From contig NZ_JACSQA010000013.1 in assembly GCF_014836845.1 (NCBI RefSeq), forward strand, positions 28,448 through 92,447: 64,000 nt of DNA. Direction: 5' to 3'. The translations under genes and the position numbers were made by a program. The notes beneath the pieces are model-generated. The model saw only the letters and a list, made by a program, of their open reading frames with translations, did not search any database and was not told the DNA's origin. This DNA comes from Ureibacillus galli. GTDB taxonomy: Bacteria; Bacillota; Bacilli; Bacillales_A; Planococcaceae. Below are positions 61,089 to 64,000 of this stretch, in pieces; position 1 is the stretch's first letter, and every line of letters begins with the position of its first letter.

Positions 61089-62297
61089 TTAACGAGCTGA
61101 TATGGATTCAGCCGAATACGATATACCATTTTTATATAATTCGGAAATTTCAGATAAAGAATAACCTAAGTTTTGCAATATCGTAGTTGAATGTTCCCCT
61201 AATAATGGTGGGGGAGAAGATATTTCACCGGGAGTATCAGATAGTTTCACGGGAGTAGTTGTTAGCTTTAACTCACCGATTGTTGGATGTGTTATTGTTT
61301 CAACCAATCTACGGTCATAAATATGAGTGTCATGATATAGTTCGCTAAATGTATAGACTGGACCAGCAGGAATACCATGTTGTTTAAATAAATTGATCCA
61401 ATGATCTGCGGTGTTTTGAATAAAAATCTCTTCTAGTAAAGGAATGAGTTGATGACGGTTTTTAACGCGCATGGCATTCGACTCGAATAATGGATTTTCT
61501 TTAATATGTTGAATATTAAGGAAGTCACACATTTTTCTCCATAGTTCCTCGTTACCAACACCAATGTTAAAGTAATTGTCTGATCCTTTGAAAACTTGAT
61601 AAGGTACGATAGATGGATGCGCATTACCTAAAGGTTTTGGATTCTCTCCTGTAGCTAAAAATCCAGTAGCTAAATACGTTTGCCAGCCAACGATTGTATC
61701 TAGTAGGGAAGCATCAATGTGCTGGCCCTTATTCGTTTGGTTTCGCACAATTAATGCAGTTAAAATACCAATAATCGCCCACATACCTGCCCCTAAATCG
61801 CCTATGGAAAAACCAACCTTCACTGGAGGTCTTCCTTCCTCTCCAGTAACAGACATTAACCCTCCCATTCCTTGAGCTATGACATCATAGCCAGGTTCCT
61901 TGGAATATTTTCCAAACTGTCCGAAGCCTGAAATAGATGCTAAAATGATTCGTGGATTAATGTCTGATAAAATATCGTAGCCTAAACCTAGTTTATCCAT
62001 TTGACCAGGGCGAAAGTTTTCTACAACTATATCAGCTGTTTTAACTAGATTAAGAAATATCTTTTTCCCTTCTTCCGTTTTCAAGTTTAAAACGAGGCTT
62101 TTTTTATTGCGATTAACACTTAAATAATAGGCACTTTCATTTTCCAAAAAAGGGGGGCCCCATTTTCGTGTATCATCCCCACCTGGAGGTTCGATTTTAA
62201 TGCAATCAGCTCCCATATCGGCTAAAAACATCGTGCAGTATGGGCCACTTAAAATTCGGGTCAAATCTAAAATTTTGATTCCATCCAAAGCTTTCAA
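61089..62297 (-). CDS. CaiB/BaiF family (class III) CoA-transferase
   Basis: A 402-residue enzyme moving CoA between carboxylic acids. Seen: LDLTRILSGPYCTMFLADMG at the N-terminus, IKIEPPGGDDTR, YYLSVNRNKKSLVLNLK, VVENFRPGQMDKLGL, FSIGDLGAGMWAIIGILTAL with Asp167 as the catalytic residue, and GIPAGPVYTFSEL. Family-length and complete. The gene leads a two-gene unit with the dicarboxylate carrier and diverges from a GntR regulator, so it probably activates the imported acid. The acid pair is unknown. The ATG follows GGGGGTG. Confidence 0.92.
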   Translation of the reverse strand: MKALDGIKILDLTRILSGPYCTMFLADMGADCIKIEPPGGDDTRKWGPPFLENESAYYLSVNRNKKSLVLNLKTEEGKKIFLNLVKTADIVVENFRPGQMDKLGLGYDILSDINPRIILASISGFGQFGKYSKEPGYDVIAQGMGGLMSVTGEEGRPPVKVGFSIGDLGAGMWAIIGILTALIVRNQTNKGQHIDASLLDTIVGWQTYLATGFLATGENPKPLGNAHPSIVPYQVFKGSDNYFNIGVGNEELWRKMCDFLNIQHIKENPLFESNAMRVKNRHQLIPLLEEIFIQNTADHWINLFKQHGIPAGPVYTFSELYHDTHIYDRRLVETITHPTIGELKLTTTPVKLSDTPGEISSPPPLLGEHSTTILQNLGYSLSEISELYKNGISYSAESISAR

Positions 62298-62753
62298 TTT
62301 AACACCCCCAAAAGATTCTTATTCTGCTAAAATTTTTTGTACAGAATAATTTGAAGCAATTGTAGAATAAGCGAAATTTTCTGTCAAATGTATATTTTCT
62401 TCTGTTTTAGTCATTTTGTTTGTTTTTTCGAATTTTATCTGTCGAAATAATATTTTTATATTATAATTACGATTGTATTCAGTCGACTGTGCACAGTAAA
62501 TACATGTTTGTCAGAAATGTGAACACTATTGTGAGATACTAACAAAAAAATTAAAAAAATTTTTATTTTTTAAATGAAAAATTGGAAAGGTATGCCAAAC
62601 TAAACGTAATAGAATATAATTGTAGACTGTGTACTAGTTAATGGTTTATTAAGTAAATTTTTGAACTTTCGATTGAATTGCGGATTTTTTTAAGCTAATA
62701 TTATGAAAATGTGATTAACCAAATATTCTGTGTGTTATAAGGGTGTGAAATTA
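62298..62753. promoter_or_regulatory. divergent control region with two matching GntR-type sites
   Basis: GACTGTGCACAGTAAA (62485-62500, containing the palindrome ACTGTGCACAGT) and GACTGTGTACTAGTTAA (62625-62641) share GACTGTGYAC. The first overlaps the -35 region of a minus-strand promoter with TATAAT at 62460-62465. The second begins five bases after a plus-strand TATAAT (62615-62620), over the expected start of the regulator transcript. Likely operators of the adjacent regulator, which would control both directions. The rest is AT-rich without genes. Confidence 0.6.
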
Positions 62754-63404
62754 ATGGATTATTTTAAAGATACGTTCGATAACGCATTATCCAAAAGCGT
62801 AGCGGAGAAAATTATGGAACAAATATTGAATGGTGAACTAAAACCTGGAGATAGAATTGTAGAAAGTGTATATGCTGAATTGTTTAATACAAGCCGTTCA
62901 CCAATACGTGAGGCAATCTACTTATTAGCAACAGAAGGCTTAATTGAAAGAGTTCCTCGAAAAGGGGCATTTATTAAAGGATATACTTTTAACGAAGTAC
63001 AAGATCTTCTAGATATACGAAATCATTTAGAAATTTTGGCAGCTCAAAGGATTAAAGAACCAAACAAGAAGAAAGATTTATTAGAGGATATGAAACGTAT
63101 TTTAGAGAAAATGGATCAATGTAATAATCAAAAAGATTATACCCATTTAAACTATGAATTTCATTTTACTCTAATAAAATTCAGTGATAGTACAGTAATT
63201 GAGAGCGTCTATAGTAAGATTGTTTTACCATTAATAAGAGTTCAATCCATCCATTTTAAATCAGGGGAAACAATTAATAAATCGAGGGATGATCATCATA
63301 AAATATATGAATTCCTTAAAAACAATGAAGTGGACGAGCTCGTGTCGTTATTACGTAAACATACGGAGGACGTAATTTTAAATATACGTCGCCAAGTATT
63401 TTAG
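62754..63404 (+). CDS. GntR-family regulator with FCD domain
   Basis: A 216-residue repressor-type protein. The N-terminal winged helix-turn-helix reads ILNGELKPGDRIVESVYAEL, NTSRSPIREAIYLLATEGLI, ERVPRKGAFI. The C-terminal all-helical FCD ligand domain has YEFHFTLIKFSDSTVIES and DDHHKIYEFLKNNEVDELVS with the metal/ligand histidines. It diverges from the CoA-transferase and carrier genes, which it probably controls in response to the acid or its CoA ester, as MatR-like regulators do. The start is ATG 62754 behind AAGGGTGTG. Confidence 0.92.
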   Translation: MDYFKDTFDNALSKSVAEKIMEQILNGELKPGDRIVESVYAELFNTSRSPIREAIYLLATEGLIERVPRKGAFIKGYTFNEVQDLLDIRNHLEILAAQRIKEPNKKKDLLEDMKRILEKMDQCNNQKDYTHLNYEFHFTLIKFSDSTVIESVYSKIVLPLIRVQSIHFKSGETINKSRDDHHKIYEFLKNNEVDELVSLLRKHTEDVILNIRRQVF

Positions 63405-63413
63405 ACAAACAAA

Positions 63414-63455
63414 AAAGCCGATTTGTCCCACATTGTGTGTCCAATCGACTTTAAG
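63414..63455. terminator. hairpin between convergent genes
   Basis: AAAGCCGATT and AATCGACTTT pair with one mismatch around a long loop; weakly T-rich flanks. Confidence 0.5.
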
Positions 63456-63478
63456 ATCCCATCTAATTGAAGTTTTTA

Positions 63479-63949
63479 TTAAAAAATTGCATTTGTAATA
63501 AGGAATAAAACGGTTGGGGCTAATAAACAACCTAAACCTGTATAGAAGGTTGCAGTGACGGCCCCATAAGGGACTAATTTCGGATCAGTTGCTGCTAGGC
63601 CACCTGCAACACCAGAAGTAGTTCCCATTAAACCACCATAAACCATTGCAGACATCGGATTATTTAAACCGATATACTTCGCCACAAATGGTGTCCCAAC
63701 CATAACTAATACAGATTTGATTAATCCTGCTGCAATGCTTATGGCAATCACTTCCGAACTTGCGCTTAGAGCAGCTCCAGTGACCGGCCCTACAATATAT
63801 GTAACTGTGCCAGCACCAATTGTTGTAATACTTACCGCGTCTCTATAACCAAAAAGGAAAGCAAAAATTACACCGACAACAAAGGAAAGTAGTACTCCGA
63901 TGAAAAGGGAGATGACACCTCTATAAAGTGTACCCTTTGTAAAGGACAT
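63479..63949 (-). CDS. MadM-like malonate symporter subunit, N-terminally truncated
   Basis: A 156-residue membrane protein with about five helices. FLFGYRDAVSITTIGAGTVT, YIVGPVTGAALSASSEVIAI, KYIGLNNPMSAMVYGGLMGT and LAATDPKLVPYGAVTATFYT with GLGCLLAPTVLF match the C-terminal 60% of MadM, the large subunit of the malonate/sodium symporter, usually about 250 residues. About 100 N-terminal residues are missing. The ATG used has no ribosome binding site, and an in-frame stop lies 15 bases upstream of it (minus strand). No frame in the last 50 bases of the window clearly continues the homology. The gene may be frameshifted or broken, and the rest lies outside. Confidence 0.72.
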   Translation of the reverse strand: MSFTKGTLYRGVISLFIGVLLSFVVGVIFAFLFGYRDAVSITTIGAGTVTYIVGPVTGAALSASSEVIAISIAAGLIKSVLVMVGTPFVAKYIGLNNPMSAMVYGGLMGTTSGVAGGLAATDPKLVPYGAVTATFYTGLGCLLAPTVLFLITNAIF

Positions 63950-64000
63950 TTTTAAAAAAGGCTTTTAAGCAACTTGAAGAAGATGGTGACTGTATTGTGC

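Noticed and set aside
1..64000. CRISPR arrays, tRNA and rRNA genes.
   Set aside because: No regular 25-40 base direct repeats with spacers, and no cloverleaf or rRNA-like stretch was seen.

Overview
The window is chromosomal DNA of a low-GC, endospore-forming Gram-positive bacterium. Evidence: strong GGAGG-type ribosome binding sites, frequent TTG/GTG starts, intrinsic terminators after most operons, T-rich intergenic DNA, a HutP-controlled hut operon, S-box and ykkC/guanidine-I riboswitches, MenA, and spore-linked genes (a GerB-type germinant permease, a YyaC-type protein, coat-like proteins). Gene content and protein style resemble the Bacillaceae/Planococcaceae group (Lysinibacillus, Ureibacillus, Sporosarcina relatives). 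The genus is an inference; there is no rRNA to fix it. I see no tRNA, rRNA, CRISPR array, intact transposase or prophage.

Layout. 0-4.6 kb: 3' end of an unknown protein, a flavin nitroreductase, a PlsY-like acyltransferase, an S-box riboswitch with O-acetylhomoserine sulfhydrylase, and a small Panacea-like protein. 4.8-11.6 kb: a frameshifted chemoreceptor, an ECF-type sigma/anti-sigma pair, a short homoserine dehydrogenase, a small excisionase-like protein, a DMT exporter and a DUF2798 protein. 11.9-18.2 kb: the complete hutP-H-U-I-G histidine degradation operon, with a predicted promoter, a partial cre site and a HutP-type UAG-triplet/terminator switch. 18.4-26.2 kb: rhomboid protease, a VanR/VanS-like two-component system with a small intervening membrane ORF, membrane metallophosphoesterase, UppP and an orphan GerB permease. 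26.6-34.1 kb: AIM24-family protein, a two-gene lysine-to-aminoadipate pathway, a secreted beta-propeller protein and a split ThrE exporter. 34.2-43.5 kb: PAS-GGDEF-EAL phosphodiesterase, a heterodimeric ABC exporter, tandem GNAT protein, MenA and an MhqR-operator-controlled ring-cleaving dioxygenase.

43.6-52.8 kb: mostly small membrane proteins, a luciferase-like monooxygenase, an HtrA-like protease, the YkkCD guanidinium exporter with its riboswitch, a coat-like protein pair sharing one domain, ThpR, and two rhodaneses behind a CsoR/CstR-type operator. A 17-bp dyad recurs here: four copies about 155 bp apart in the 1-kb gap before the monooxygenase, and two inverted copies further on. This is the least explained structure in the window. 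52.8-64 kb: HelD, a CopC/CopD pair, TPR protein, glycerophosphodiesterase, YyaC, and a probable malonate/dicarboxylate locus (MatC-like carrier, CaiB-type CoA-transferase, FCD-type GntR regulator, truncated MadM-like subunit).

Themes: several small regulons show their operators but not their regulator genes (MhqR-type, CsoR/CstR-type, the repeated dyad). Redox, quinone and sulfur stress functions cluster between 41 and 52 kb. Function calls rest on family motifs read by eye; no database search was possible.
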